Part shown: positions 1 to 8,620 of the stretch, piece after piece
Layout: each line of letters begins with the position of its first letter
Position numbering within the stretch: position 1 is the stretch's first letter
DNA from: Candidatus Rokuibacteriota bacterium
Lineage (GTDB): Bacteria > Methylomirabilota > Methylomirabilia > Rokubacteriales > CSP1-6
Direction of reading: 5' to 3'
DNA: 48,091 nt
NCBI GenBank assembly: GCA_003220225.1
Contig: QHRU01000136.1
Span: forward strand, 1 to 48,091
Position numbers and translations under genes: made by a program
Notes under the pieces: model-generated
Database searches by the model: none
Told to the model about the DNA's origin: nothing
What the model saw: only the letters and a program-made list of their open reading frames with translations

Positions 1-73
1 CTCATCGAAGCCGAGATTCCGGGGTGACTGGGGGAGTGCTCAACCTCATCGCGACCGCTTGCAGGGACGACGC

Positions 74-580
74 ATGACCCGGAAGCCCTCGTCGGTTCAT
101 GCTGTCCGCTTTCCCGCCGCTTATGGCGCGCCGGGCGGACCGGACAGTCTTCTTCCATGGAGTTACGTCGAGGAACGTGTCCGGGTCGCGTCGAATTACT
201 GGGTCACGACGGTCGGGCCGAAGGCGCGGCCGCATGCGCGGCCCGTCGACGGCGTGTGGATCGACGGCGCTCTTTGCTTCGGTGGTTCGCCGGAGACGCG
301 GCGGGTGCGCAACCTAATGGCAAACCCGTCGATCTCCGTCCATCTCTCGAGCGAAGCCGAGGCGATCATCCTGGAAGGCACTGCCGAGTACGTCACGAAT
401 CCGTCACATCCCCTCGCTGCGCGGTCCATGGCCGCGTCGAAGGAAAAGTACCCGCAGTACGTTTCGGGAAACGACGTCTCATTCCAGCCGTTCTGGGCTC
501 TGCGCCCGACCACGGCCTTCGCCTGGACGCTCCAGGGCTTTCCACGGGGCGCTACGCGCTGGCGCTTCGAGAAGAGCTGA
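74..580 (+). CDS. Pyridoxamine 5'-phosphate oxidase-fold flavin protein
   Basis: A 168-residue protein of the PPOX/split-barrel family, whose members bind FMN or F420 and catalyse redox reactions or act as flavin-binding proteins. The barrel pattern is visible: a run of alternating strands around 'NYWVTTVGPKARPHARPVDGVW', then 'LCFGGSPETRRVRNL', 'NPSISVHL' and 'AIILEGTAEYV', and a late 'FAWTLQGFPRGATRWRF', typical of the family's C-terminal strand. ATG at 74 is preferred over an upstream in-frame TTG at 59. It stands alone on this strand, about 400 bases before the CheB-CheR gene. The exact substrate and cofactor cannot be told from sequence. Confidence 0.8.
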   Translation: MTRKPSSVHAVRFPAAYGAPGGPDSLLPWSYVEERVRVASNYWVTTVGPKARPHARPVDGVWIDGALCFGGSPETRRVRNLMANPSISVHLSSEAEAIILEGTAEYVTNPSHPLAARSMAASKEKYPQYVSGNDVSFQPFWALRPTTAFAWTLQGFPRGATRWRFEKS

Positions 581-699
581 GATCGCCGCTGTGTGATCGC
601 CTCCAACCTGCGTTGAGTGCGACGCCTCACCGGGCGGCGGCGCCGGGGTTCGGTGGTGGTCCACTCCGGCCGGAGGCGCGCGCCCATCCTTGATCGCAG

Positions 700-930
700 A
701 TCTTATCCACATGTTCACAGTTATCCACAGACGCCAGAACTGCACAGCGTGGCGCGGTCTCGCAGTTACGGTCGCCCAAAAGTGACGGTCTGGCCGTCCG
801 CCGCGGGCATAGGCGCCCAAATTCCTCATTCGGGCGGGGCGCGGATAGCCTCGAGGAGCGCGCACATGCATTTTGATGGGGGGCAACCCACACCTTGACA
901 TTTCCCGATCGCGCGGTCATTACTTCGGCG
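700..930 (+). promoter_or_regulatory. Conserved control region, copy 1 (DnaA-type boxes, inverted repeat, promoter)
   Basis: This block is collinear with 25749-25970. Shared landmarks are paired TTATCCACA boxes (703-711 and 721-729, both perfect here), a 15-base inverted repeat GACGGTCTGGCCGTC at 784-798, and a TTGACA hexamer at 895-900. Box-to-repeat distance is 81 bases here and 79 in copy 2; repeat-to-TTGACA is 111 and 109. The intervening sequence is diverged but alignable. It lies directly upstream of the CheB-CheR-PAS gene. TTATCCACA is the DnaA-box consensus; whether DnaA binds is inference. Confidence 0.75.
895..923 (+). promoter_or_regulatory. Sigma70-like promoter for cheB-cheR
   Basis: A perfect TTGACA -35 box (895-900) is followed after 17 bases by CATTAC (918-923), a weak -10. 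The arrangement recurs at 25940 in the second copy of the control region, which supports function. The start codon at 981 lies about 50 bases past the expected transcription start. Confidence 0.6.
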
Positions 931-980
931 GACGCTGCTGGTGTCATGGGATTAGCGGGCGACGTGGCCGGAGAGTAGGC

Positions 981-3900
981 ATGGCGAGGAAAAAATCGCC
1001 TCGTGCGCCCCGCGCGGCGGCCCGTGACCGAGGTTCGCCAGCGGCGACACCATCCCCGATCAACAAGGCAGCTGGCGAGCCAGGCAAGGCTTTGCCTGGT
1101 GACGCGCGCGCCGCCACTACCCCGCCGTCGAGGGACACCTTTCCGGTTGTCGGCATTGGAGCCTCTGCCGGCGGGTTGGAAGCATTCTCTGAGTTGCTGT
1201 CGCATCTGGCGGTCGAGGCGACGATGGCCTTCGTGCTGATCCAGCACCTCGACCCGAAGCATCCGAGCATCTTGAGGGAGATCCTGTCCAGAACGACCCG
1301 GATGCCGGTCGTCGAGGTGACGCACAGCACGCGCGTCGAGCCCGGCCATGTGTACGTCATGCCGTCGAACGCGCGCATGACCATCGCCGGCCGGGTCCTG
1401 AACCTGGCACCGCGGTCCGAAGATCGGGGACCGCACATGCCGATCGATCACTTCCTGCGCTCGCTCGCCGAAGACTTGGGGAGCCGGGCGATCGGCGTGA
1501 TTCTGTCGGGAACCGCGTCAGATGGCGCACTTGGGCTGAAGGCGATCAAGGCTGAGGGCGGCATCACGTTCGCGGAGGCCCCACAATCGGCAAAGTTCGA
1601 CAGCATGCCGCGGAGCGCTGTGGCCTCGGGCGCGGTCGATTTTGTCCTTCCGCCGAAAGCCATCGCGCAGGAGCTGACGAGGATCGGTCGCCATCCCTAC
1701 CTCGTCCAGACCGAGGCCGTGGCGTCCCCCGAGCCTCTGGCCAGCGGCCCCGCGCCCCTCGACCAGATCCTCCGGATGCTGCGCGAGAAGAGCGGCATCG
1801 ATTTCGCGCTGTATCGGCAGACGACGATCAGGCGCCGCATCGGTCGGCGCATGATGATTCACGGCTTGGACACGCTCGAGAGCTACGTCCACTACCTCGA
1901 GGGGCACCCCTCCCAGGTGCACGCGCTGTACAACGACCTGCTCGTGAACGTGACCAGATTCTTCAGGGATCCGGAAGCGTTCCAGCTCCTGCAGCGGCGC
2001 GTCTTTCCGAGCATTCTCAAGCAGCTGCCGGCGGACGCACCGATCCGCGTCTGGGCGCCGGGGTGTGCGACGGGAGAGGAAGCCTACTCACTGGCCATGG
2101 TGCTGCTCGAGTCCATTGACGACGCGGCCGGCCCCGTCCCGATCCAGCTGTTCGGAACCGATGTCAGTGAAACCGCGATCGTGAAGGCGCGCGCCGGGAT
2201 CTACCCGGAAAATATCGAGCTCGACGTCACGGCGGCGCGGCTGCGGCGCTTCTTCGTGAAGCTCGATGGCCAGCATCAAGTCCGCAAGGCGGTGCGCGAG
2301 CTCTGCGTCTTCTCGAGGCACAATCTGGCCACCGATCCGCCCTTCTCGAAGATGGACCTCATCGTGTGCCGCAACGTGCTCATCTACCTGGAGCCGGAGT
2401 TGCAGAAGCGCGTGTTGTCGATCTTCCATTATGCCCTCAAGGACCCCGGCTTCTTGATGCTGGGGGTGGCGGAGACCGTCGGATCCATGTCGGATTTCTT
2501 CTCCCTAGTCGACAAAAAGCACAGGGTCTACGCGAAGAGACCGACCTCGAGAAGATTCGACCTGGGCGTGACCGGTTTCGATCAACGCCTCGAGAAGATC
2601 GGAATCGGCAGGATTGCGAGGCGTGCGGGCGAGGCCGGCGGCGGTCCGTCGGACCTCTTGCAGGAGGTCGACCGGATCCTGCTCAGCAGATACGTTCCCG
2701 CCGGCGTCCTCATCAATGAGGCCTCAGAGATCCTTCAATTCCGTGGCCACACGAGCCCATATCTCGAGCCCGCCCCCGGGCAGGCAAGCCTCAACCTCTT
2801 GAAGATGGCTCGGGAAGGCCTGCTGATGGAGCTACGCGTGGCGATCGACAAGGCGCGGAAGCAGAACGCGCCGGTCAGACGGGAGAAGGTCAGCATCAAG
2901 CAGGACGGCGCGTTGACCCAGGTGACGCTCGAAGTCATCCCGGTGAGCGGACCCGCCCGGGAGCGCAATTACCTCGTGCTCTTTGAGCGTGTTCTCCCAC
3001 CGGAGGAGCCGCGCGCACCGGGGAGCACGGCTCCCGGCGCGACCCTTCGCTCGAGGCGGACAGCCACGGAGCGGCAGACCGAGAACCTCCGCCGGGAGCT
3101 CACCGCGACCAAGGAGTTTTTGCAGTCCATCATCCAGGAGCGGGAAGCGGCCAACGAGGAGCTGCAAGCGGCCAACGAGGAGCTCCAATCGAGCAACGAA
3201 GAATTGCAGAGCACGAATGAGGAGCTCGAGACCGCGAAGGAGGAACTCCAGTCGGTCAACGAAGAGCTCACGACCGTGAACGAGGAGCTGCAGCACCGAA
3301 ATGTCGAGCAGTCCCAGCTCAACAACGATCTGAACAACCTGTTCGCCGGCGTCAATATTCCGATCATCATGCTCGGCAGCGACGGGCGGATCCGGCGGTT
3401 TACCCGTATGGCGGGAGAGGTGTTCAGCCTCATCCCAGCCGACCTCGGACGTCCGATCGGGGACATCAGATTGCTTCCGGATCTAGCCGACCTGGAGCAG
3501 GTGTGCAAGCACGTGGTCGATACGACGACCGTCGCCGAGCGCGAGGTCAGAGACCGCGACGGCCGTTGGTATTCTCTGCAGGTTCGGCCGTACACGACGG
3601 CGGACAACCAGATCGACGGCACGGTGATCACGTTCGACGATATCAACGCGCTCAAATCGAGAGTCGACCAGGCCACCTCCACACGCGACGACGCCCATAC
3701 GATCGTGGACAGCGTGCCGGTGCCGCTCATGGTGCTCGACACAGAGCTGCGCGTCGCGTGGGCCAGCCGCTCGTTCTATGAGACCTTCCAGGTCACGCCC
3801 GAGGAGACCACCGAGCACTTCATCTACGAACTGGGAAACGGCCAGTGGAACATCCCGGCGTTGCGGAAGGCGCTCGCGGAGGTGTTCGAGAAAAACGTCG

Positions 3901-4073
3901 GGTTTCAGCAGTTCGAGGTAGAGCACGACTGGGGCCGCGTCGGGGCCAAGACCATGCTGCTGAACGCGCGCCCGATGCCCAGGGAGGACAAGGCGAGGCG
4001 CATGATCCTCCTCGCCATCGACGACATCACCGCGCGGCGACAGGCAGAGCGGGGACCACGGACCCCAGGGTGA
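981..4073 (+). CDS. CheB-CheR-PAS fusion protein (chemotaxis-type methylesterase/methyltransferase)
   Basis: A 1030-residue cytoplasmic signalling protein. Residues about 54-235 are a CheB-type methylesterase with the catalytic triad visible: Ser62 in GASAGG, His89 in QHLDP and Asp181 in SGTASDGALG. Residues about 262-525 are a CheR-type methyltransferase with the SAM motif WAPGCATGEEAYS near 358-370 and the 'NVLIYL' motif. A heptad-like coiled coil rich in NEELQ follows at about 722-775, then two PAS domains (about 787-887 and 907-1020). No receiver domain precedes CheB and no histidine-kinase domain follows PAS, although many relatives carry HisKA or HWE kinases. ATG at 981 has GGAGAG six bases upstream, so an upstream in-frame start at 873 is not favoured. 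No chemoreceptor or cheA gene is nearby. Confidence 0.93.
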   Translation: MARKKSPRAPRAAARDRGSPAATPSPINKAAGEPGKALPGDARAATTPPSRDTFPVVGIGASAGGLEAFSELLSHLAVEATMAFVLIQHLDPKHPSILREILSRTTRMPVVEVTHSTRVEPGHVYVMPSNARMTIAGRVLNLAPRSEDRGPHMPIDHFLRSLAEDLGSRAIGVILSGTASDGALGLKAIKAEGGITFAEAPQSAKFDSMPRSAVASGAVDFVLPPKAIAQELTRIGRHPYLVQTEAVASPEPLASGPAPLDQILRMLREKSGIDFALYRQTTIRRRIGRRMMIHGLDTLESYVHYLEGHPSQVHALYNDLLVNVTRFFRDPEAFQLLQRRVFPSILKQLPADAPIRVWAPGCATGEEAYSLAMVLLESIDDAAGPVPIQLFGTDVSETAIVKARAGIYPENIELDVTAARLRRFFVKLDGQHQVRKAVRELCVFSRHNLATDPPFSKMDLIVCRNVLIYLEPELQKRVLSIFHYALKDPGFLMLGVAETVGSMSDFFSLVDKKHRVYAKRPTSRRFDLGVTGFDQRLEKIGIGRIARRAGEAGGGPSDLLQEVDRILLSRYVPAGVLINEASEILQFRGHTSPYLEPAPGQASLNLLKMAREGLLMELRVAIDKARKQNAPVRREKVSIKQDGALTQVTLEVIPVSGPARERNYLVLFERVLPPEEPRAPGSTAPGATLRSRRTATERQTENLRRELTATKEFLQSIIQEREAANEELQAANEELQSSNEELQSTNEELETAKEELQSVNEELTTVNEELQHRNVEQSQLNNDLNNLFAGVNIPIIMLGSDGRIRRFTRMAGEVFSLIPADLGRPIGDIRLLPDLADLEQVCKHVVDTTTVAEREVRDRDGRWYSLQVRPYTTADNQIDGTVITFDDINALKSRVDQATSTRDDAHTIVDSVPVPLMVLDTELRVAWASRSFYETFQVTPEETTEHFIYELGNGQWNIPALRKALAEVFEKNVGFQQFEVEHDWGRVGAKTMLLNARPMPREDKARRMILLAIDDITARRQAERGPRTPG

Positions 4074-4163
4074 GCTTCGGCATGAGCAGCGCGGCCGAAC
4101 GCTTGACCGAGATCCTTCTCCTGATTTTCTTCCCGACGATCCTCTGGCCCCTCGCGAGTTCCT

Positions 4164-4943
4164 TTAGGAGAGGGCGAGGACGCGCCGGCTCGCGACAAGC
4201 ACGGCGCTGTTGACGACCATGGTGCTGCCCGACGCCAGCGTGTACGTGGCCACGATACCGAGCCGGTCCAGCGCGGCGCCCACGACAAGGAAGAAGACGG
4301 CGAACGCGAAGGAGCCGACGATCCCGCCCAAGAGGATCCGAATGCTCACCTCCGCCCCTTCGGTCCGGTGAGCGAACGCAGCCAGGACGAGTAAGAAGAC
4401 GGGCACGGGCGAGAGGAGCCCGCTTAGCGCTGGTCCGAGCCAGCTGGCCGCGCCGGTTAGCAGCAGCACCACGGCCGTCCCCACGGCCATGCGAAGCGGG
4501 AGGTCCCATCCCCGCGGTGAGAGGCCGCGGCCGGGGAGGGCCGTGGCGGGCATCGCGATCGCCGACAGCGCGAGAACGACGCACACGAGCGCGAAGGCCA
4601 GCGGCAGCGATGGAGGCACCCGGCGCAACGCGGCCCCACAGATGAGGAATGCGAGGAGACCCGTCCCCGTGCTCACGGGCCACGAAGCGGCGTGCGCGAT
4701 ACGCGCGTAAGTGAGGCAGCAGATCGCCATTGCCGCGAGTCCGAAGAGCGTCCCGACGGCGGCGTCAGCGGCGAAAGCAGGTCCCTGCTCGAGCGCCAGG
4801 AACACCGACACAGGCCCCGAGGTCAGCGGGAAACCTGCAAGCCACCCGGCCACGCCGGGCCCCCAGCGGCGCGCAACGAGGGTCGCGATGGCGATGAGGG
4901 CGGGGGTGATGACAAGCTTCACGAGCAGGATCTCGGCGTGCAC
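4164..4943 (-). CDS. Integral membrane protein, unknown function
   Basis: A 259-residue, strongly hydrophobic protein with about eight predicted membrane segments. A conserved-looking N-terminal stretch after the first helix contains 'WGPGVAGWLAGFPLTSGP' followed by 'FLALEQG', which suggests two repeated halves like small multidrug or permease folds, but I do not recognise the family with certainty. It converges with the CheB-CheR gene (about 90 bases between stop codons) and is monocistronic. It is probably in the inner membrane; no substrate can be assigned. Confidence 0.75.
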   Translation of the reverse strand: MHAEILLVKLVITPALIAIATLVARRWGPGVAGWLAGFPLTSGPVSVFLALEQGPAFAADAAVGTLFGLAAMAICCLTYARIAHAASWPVSTGTGLLAFLICGAALRRVPPSLPLAFALVCVVLALSAIAMPATALPGRGLSPRGWDLPLRMAVGTAVVLLLTGAASWLGPALSGLLSPVPVFLLVLAAFAHRTEGAEVSIRILLGGIVGSFAFAVFFLVVGAALDRLGIVATYTLASGSTMVVNSAVLVASRRVLALS

Positions 4944-5081
4944 CGCGTGGCGACGCTAGCACGCACCGTCGACATACGTCAAATCATGATCTCGCCGGTT
5001 CATCACCCGACGCGCAATCACGAAAGCCCCGATGTGGTCGTTCAGGTCAAGGCCCAGTAACGAGGTCTCGGACGGCGCCGT

Positions 5082-6101
5082 CTACTTGACGATCAGTCCA
5101 GTCGGCGCCGCAGGAGGGGCGGTGTCTGGAGAACCCGATGGGAGACACCCGATGTAACTCTTCGCAACGACGACATGGTCGAACTTCATGTCTTGCTTGA
5201 ACCCCGGGGGATCGTCGGGGGAGTAATTCTGAAGCCAGATCCAGTTGAGGTTGAGACTCGAATCGCTCCGCCATCGGAATCCCTCAAAGGGGCTGCCGCT
5301 CGGGTCCTGGGTGAAAATCCCGCCCGACCACCGGCCGTTCGGAAACCCGTGGCCAAGGTGGCTGACTTTGACTCCGTCAAGCCAGATCGCATGCTCGCCG
5401 TTCGAGGCGCTGATCGGATTATTGAGCCTGACCATATGCTCCACGCACGTCCATTGACCGGCTTTCGCCTGCACAGCCGGATCATCGAGGAGGAAATTCC
5501 CCCAGTACCTTCCGTCTCTCGAGACACGCATGTCCATCCAATAGTCGTAGTGATCGAGGCGGTATGTAACGTTGTTTTGCTCAGCCGCCGCGCTGAACCG
5601 GTCATGACCGACGGGCTTGACCCCCGCCTGGGGATTCGGCCAGGAGAGCGGCGGGTTGTAACCTCCGACCCAGATCCCGGTGTGGTGGTACCTGCCGCTC
5701 GCGGGGTACTTGATGTAGTAGCGGACATAGAGCCTGTCGTCGACGCCGGGGCTCAGCCGCTTGTAGAGATGGCCGCCGTCATTGACTCCGCCACCCGCCC
5801 ACGGGATGTTGAGCGAGTGCCTGCCGGAGCTGCCGGCTGGAACATCGGAACTGAACGACATGACTGAACCATTGAGGATGTCCGTCCACCTGTTGAAGAG
5901 CTCGGTCAGCGTGGCCTCCTCGAACTTTTCGACAAAGATCACGTCGGGGTGATTCTCGATGCCCACGTCTCCCGGGTAGAGCGCAGCGATTCCGTCCGCG
6001 GAGGCATCGGGAGCGACGTGAAGAACGCAGACGGTGAGGACCAGCCCGAGGGTCCGAAGGAGAACGACGCGCCTGATGGCGGACGCGGGCGTGCAGCGCA
6101 T
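5082..6101 (-). CDS. Secreted lectin/glucanase-fold-like protein under riboswitch control
   Basis: A 339-residue exported protein. An N-terminal hydrophobic segment ends near 'PDASADG', consistent with a Sec signal peptide. The rest is rich in aromatic residues and short beta strands ('RYYIKYPASGRYHHTGIWVGGY', 'HAIWLDGVKVSHLG', 'LNWIWLQNY'), a pattern seen in concanavalin-like jelly-roll carbohydrate-binding or polysaccharide-lyase proteins; the family name is inference. The C terminus stops at 'DTAPPAAPTGLIVK', which looks like the first strand of a fibronectin type III repeat, so the ancestor may have been longer. ATG at 6101 has AAGGGG upstream and is preferred to an in-frame start at 6131. 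The GEMM riboswitch at 6171-6259 lies in its leader. Confidence 0.8.
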   Translation of the reverse strand: MRCTPASAIRRVVLLRTLGLVLTVCVLHVAPDASADGIAALYPGDVGIENHPDVIFVEKFEEATLTELFNRWTDILNGSVMSFSSDVPAGSSGRHSLNIPWAGGGVNDGGHLYKRLSPGVDDRLYVRYYIKYPASGRYHHTGIWVGGYNPPLSWPNPQAGVKPVGHDRFSAAAEQNNVTYRLDHYDYWMDMRVSRDGRYWGNFLLDDPAVQAKAGQWTCVEHMVRLNNPISASNGEHAIWLDGVKVSHLGHGFPNGRWSGGIFTQDPSGSPFEGFRWRSDSSLNLNWIWLQNYSPDDPPGFKQDMKFDHVVVAKSYIGCLPSGSPDTAPPAAPTGLIVK

Positions 6102-6146
6102 GGTGATCCCCTTCTTCCGGATGACCACCATAGTTCCCGAGGAGCC

Positions 6147-6163
6147 CGCGCTCCGGGAGCGCG
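6147..6163 (-). promoter_or_regulatory. Hairpin between riboswitch and start codon
   Basis: Arms CGCGCTC and GAGCGCG with a three-base loop form a strong stem just 3' of the riboswitch and about 45 bases before the ATG at 6101. No T-run follows on the transcribed strand, so it is not a classic intrinsic terminator. It could be the expression platform; this is inference. Confidence 0.5.
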
Positions 6164-6170
6164 TCCGCTG

Positions 6171-6259
6171 CCTTCCTTCGGTAGCCCGGCTGTCAGGTGC
6201 ATCACCTGACCCGCGGCTTTGCGTCCCCGCCTCGCGGCAGGTTTGCCCTTTCGGGAAGG
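6171..6259 (-). ncRNA. GEMM-I riboswitch (cyclic di-GMP-I or cGAMP class)
   Basis: The minus strand carries the GEMM-I hallmarks in order: GGGCAAACC, a CCTGCC-GCGA-GGCGGG hairpin with a GNRA loop, GGGACGCAAAGCC, a second long hairpin (GTCAGGT ... ACCTGAC), and GGGCTACCGAAGG. CCTTCC at 6254-6259 pairs with GGAAGG at 6171-6176 to close the outer stem. This matches the Vibrio Vc2 type consensus (GGCAAACC ... GGGACGCAAAGCC). It lies about 70 bases upstream of the secreted protein gene at 6101 and in the same direction. Ligand choice between c-di-GMP and 3',3'-cGAMP depends on a single binding-pocket position that I cannot place safely. Confidence 0.92.
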
Positions 6260-6631
6260 GGTCTCCGCGTCAAGGAGCGTGCAGCCGATATGCCAATGCG
6301 GAGCTCGCTCCAGGCCTATCGGGAGGCGCGCGAAATCCCAGCGGTTGCCGTCAGATGGGTGCGGAGTCAGCTCCCGGACGCTCTGTGGAAAAGTCAGGAG
6401 ACCGCGGCGGTGGTGCGGCTCTGTGGACAGCGTGACACTGTGAACGCGAGGGCCGCTGCTTCGAGCAGCGACGCGGCGGCCTGAGGTATCTGAGACCACT
6501 CAGAGTCAATGACGAGGCTCACGTACTATGCCCGCTGGCCCTCTCGGTGGACATCGGCCTTCCCGCACCAGGGCTCCCCGTCCTTTCGGGAGGCGCGGAC
6601 GGAAATGCCCCGCTACGAACCCAACAAAAAT

Positions 6632-6768
6632 AAGTTGGTGGCCCCAACGGGATTGGAACGTCTGTTTCAGCCTTGAGAGGGCCAGCCCATGGGTAGTGGT
6701 TTCACCAACTTCCACGCCGGGTGCCACGACCCGGTGCCACTCGAGGCCCCGATCTGCTCCGAGGATGC
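6632..6768 (-). repeat. tRNA-Glu-like dispersed repeat, copy A
   Basis: Member of the dispersed family described under findings. On the plus strand AAGTTGGTG (6632-6640) and CACCAACTT (6703-6711) are inverted. Between them on the minus strand is a T-arm/acceptor 3' half ending GGGGCCACCA. This copy is more diverged: the T-loop reads GATTGGAAC instead of GATTCGAAC. The outer part has the hairpin CCGGGTGCCACGACCCGG and ends GAGGATGC. It lies immediately downstream of the TRAP operon. Confidence 0.85.
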
Positions 6769-6794
6769 CGCCGCTCATTCATGATCTCGCCGGC

Positions 6795-8111
6795 CTAGTG
6801 TCCCAGCCGCATATAGCGCGGCAGGAAGAGCGCCAAGTCCGGGACCAGGAAGAGCAGCACCACCAGCAGGATCATGAGGAGCACGTAGGGCGTGGTGCCG
6901 AGCGTCACATCGCGCGCCGTCGTCCCCGGCATCAGCCCCTGGATAACGAAGAGGTTCAGACCCACTGGCGGCGTGATCAGTCCGATCTCGAGCCACACGA
7001 CCATAATGATGCCGAACCAGATCGGGTCGAAGCCGAGCTTGGTCACCAGGGGAAACAGGATGGGCAGGATGATGATCATCACCGACAGCTCTTCCAGCGC
7101 GTAGGCGATGACCAGGAGGACGAAGAAGATCAGCGCGAAGAAGGCCCACGCGGGCAGCTTGAGACCGACTACCGCCTCGAACAGCGCCGAGGGGGCGCCG
7201 AGCAGGGCGAACACGTGGGAGAACATGGAGGCGAAGATGATGATGAGCATCACCATCGAGGTCGTCCGCACCGTGGCGTGGAAGGCATCCCGCAGCGCGC
7301 GCCAAGTGAGGTTCCCCGTGAGCGCGGCGAGGAGGAGACTCACCAGCGAGCCCAGCGCCGCGGCCTCGGTGGGTGTCACGATGCCCGCGTACATGGAGCC
7401 CAACACGACTACGATCAGCACCGCCACCGGCGCCACCTCGTAGAGCGAGCGGAGCTTATCGAGAAACGAGCCATGGTCCGCCGCGGACCGCGGCGCCGTC
7501 TCGGGCCAGATCAGGGCGTAGGCGATCACGAAGCCGGCGAAGAGCAGCGCCAGCACCGCACCCGGGATCATCCCCGCCATGTAGAGATGCCCGATAGAAG
7601 TCTCGGTCATGACGCCGTAGATGATCATGGGGATCGAGGGCGGGATGAGGATGCCCAGGGTGCCGCCGGCGGCCAGCGAGCCGAAGATGAAGGGGCGATA
7701 GTAGCTGCGCCGCTCCATCTCGGGGATCGCGATCATGCCGATGGTGGCGGCGGTGGCCACGCTCGAGCCCGAGATCGCCGCGAAGATCGCGCAGGAGAAG
7801 ATGCTGGCCACGGCCAGGCCGCCGGGTAGGAAGGAAACCCAGCGCGCCACTGCGGTGTAGAGGCCCTTGCCAATGCCCGAGTGGAGCAGGATCCCGCTCA
7901 TGAACACGAACAGCGGGACGGCGACGAAGGAAAAACTGGTCGCGTTGGACCAGGCGATGGAGCCAACCACGCCCAGGCCAACCGTGAACCCCTTGAGCCA
8001 GAGCAGGCCCAGGACGCCGACGAGGCCCAGGGAGAGGGAGACCTCGAACCCCATGGCGAACAGCACGAACAGCAGCGCGATGAGGAGCGTGCCGAACGCG
8101 GACTCGCTCAC
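6795..8111 (-). CDS. dctM: TRAP transporter large permease, DctM type
   Basis: A 438-residue inner-membrane protein with about twelve membrane segments, the ion-coupled transport subunit of a tripartite ATP-independent periplasmic transporter. Family features visible are the N-terminal 'GFEVSLSLGLVGVLGLLWL' helix, 'FVAVPLFVFMSGILLHSG', 'ISGSSVATAATIGMIAIPEM' and 'GTLGILIPPSIPMIIYG', all close to the TRAP large-subunit consensus. Its GTG start at 8111 overlaps the stop of the small subunit (GTGA), indicating translational coupling. It is the last gene of dctP-dctQ-dctM, and repeat copy A follows directly. The substrate is probably an organic acid, but nothing in the gene or its neighbours names it. 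Confidence 0.94.
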   Translation of the reverse strand: MSESAFGTLLIALLFVLFAMGFEVSLSLGLVGVLGLLWLKGFTVGLGVVGSIAWSNATSFSFVAVPLFVFMSGILLHSGIGKGLYTAVARWVSFLPGGLAVASIFSCAIFAAISGSSVATAATIGMIAIPEMERRSYYRPFIFGSLAAGGTLGILIPPSIPMIIYGVMTETSIGHLYMAGMIPGAVLALLFAGFVIAYALIWPETAPRSAADHGSFLDKLRSLYEVAPVAVLIVVVLGSMYAGIVTPTEAAALGSLVSLLLAALTGNLTWRALRDAFHATVRTTSMVMLIIIFASMFSHVFALLGAPSALFEAVVGLKLPAWAFFALIFFVLLVIAYALEELSVMIIILPILFPLVTKLGFDPIWFGIIMVVWLEIGLITPPVGLNLFVIQGLMPGTTARDVTLGTTPYVLLMILLVVLLFLVPDLALFLPRYMRLGH

Positions 8112-8620
8112 TCGCGCCCTTCGGTCAGCGTCACCTCGTCACAGTCGCCCGGGGGACCCAGGACCGCGCGCACCTGGCGCCCCAGCGCCACCAGCATGGT
8201 CAGTGCCATGAGCCCGAGGCCTGCGGGGATGAGGAGCATCGGCACCCAGAGCGGATAGAGCATGACGGCCGAGACGCGCCCGTAGCGGAAGGCGGTCAGG
8301 GCCGATTCCCCCGTGACCCACATGACCACGCCGAGCAGGACCACGCCCACCAGGAGCGTCACGGCCCTGAGCCACGCCCGCGTCGGCCCGGCCAAGTGCG
8401 CTGTCACGAGGTCGATACGGACGTGGGCGCCGGAGGTGAACGTCCAGGCGAGCCCCCCAAAGATGATGAGCACCTCGAGGAAGCTCGCCAGCTCGTCCAC
8501 GAAGAGCTGCGGCTGATTGAAGAAGTAGCGCATGAGGACGTCGAGGGAGATCAGGAGCACGATAACGAGCGTGGCTAGGCCCGCCAGCAGGCCCGCCACC
8601 CGCGCCGCCCGCGCGATCAC
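8108..8620 (-). CDS. dctQ: TRAP transporter small permease, DctQ type
   Basis: A 170-residue protein with four membrane segments, the small membrane subunit that pairs with DctM. The pattern 'SLDVLMRYFFNQPQLFVDELASFLEV' followed by 'FTSGAHVRIDLV' is the standard DctQ signature (R-F then E near the second helix, then HVRID). The GTG start at 8620 overlaps the dctP stop as GTGA, and its own stop overlaps the dctM start the same way, so longer in-frame extensions upstream are unlikely. The middle gene of the operon. Confidence 0.92.
   Translation of the reverse strand: MIARAARVAGLLAGLATLVIVLLISLDVLMRYFFNQPQLFVDELASFLEVLIIFGGLAWTFTSGAHVRIDLVTAHLAGPTRAWLRAVTLLVGVVLLGVVMWVTGESALTAFRYGRVSAVMLYPLWVPMLLIPAGLGLMALTMLVALGRQVRAVLGPPGDCDEVTLTEGRE

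Noticed and set aside
700-730. Chromosomal replication origin at the DnaA-type boxes
   Set aside because: Only two boxes, no AT-rich unwinding region, and no dnaA, dnaN, gidA or parAB genes nearby; the block is repeated at 25.75 kb in front of another gene.
6528-7829. 433-codon plus-strand frame opposite dctM
   Set aside because: His/Arg/Asp/Glu-rich composition typical of the antisense frame of a GC-rich membrane-protein gene; no ribosome site or motif.
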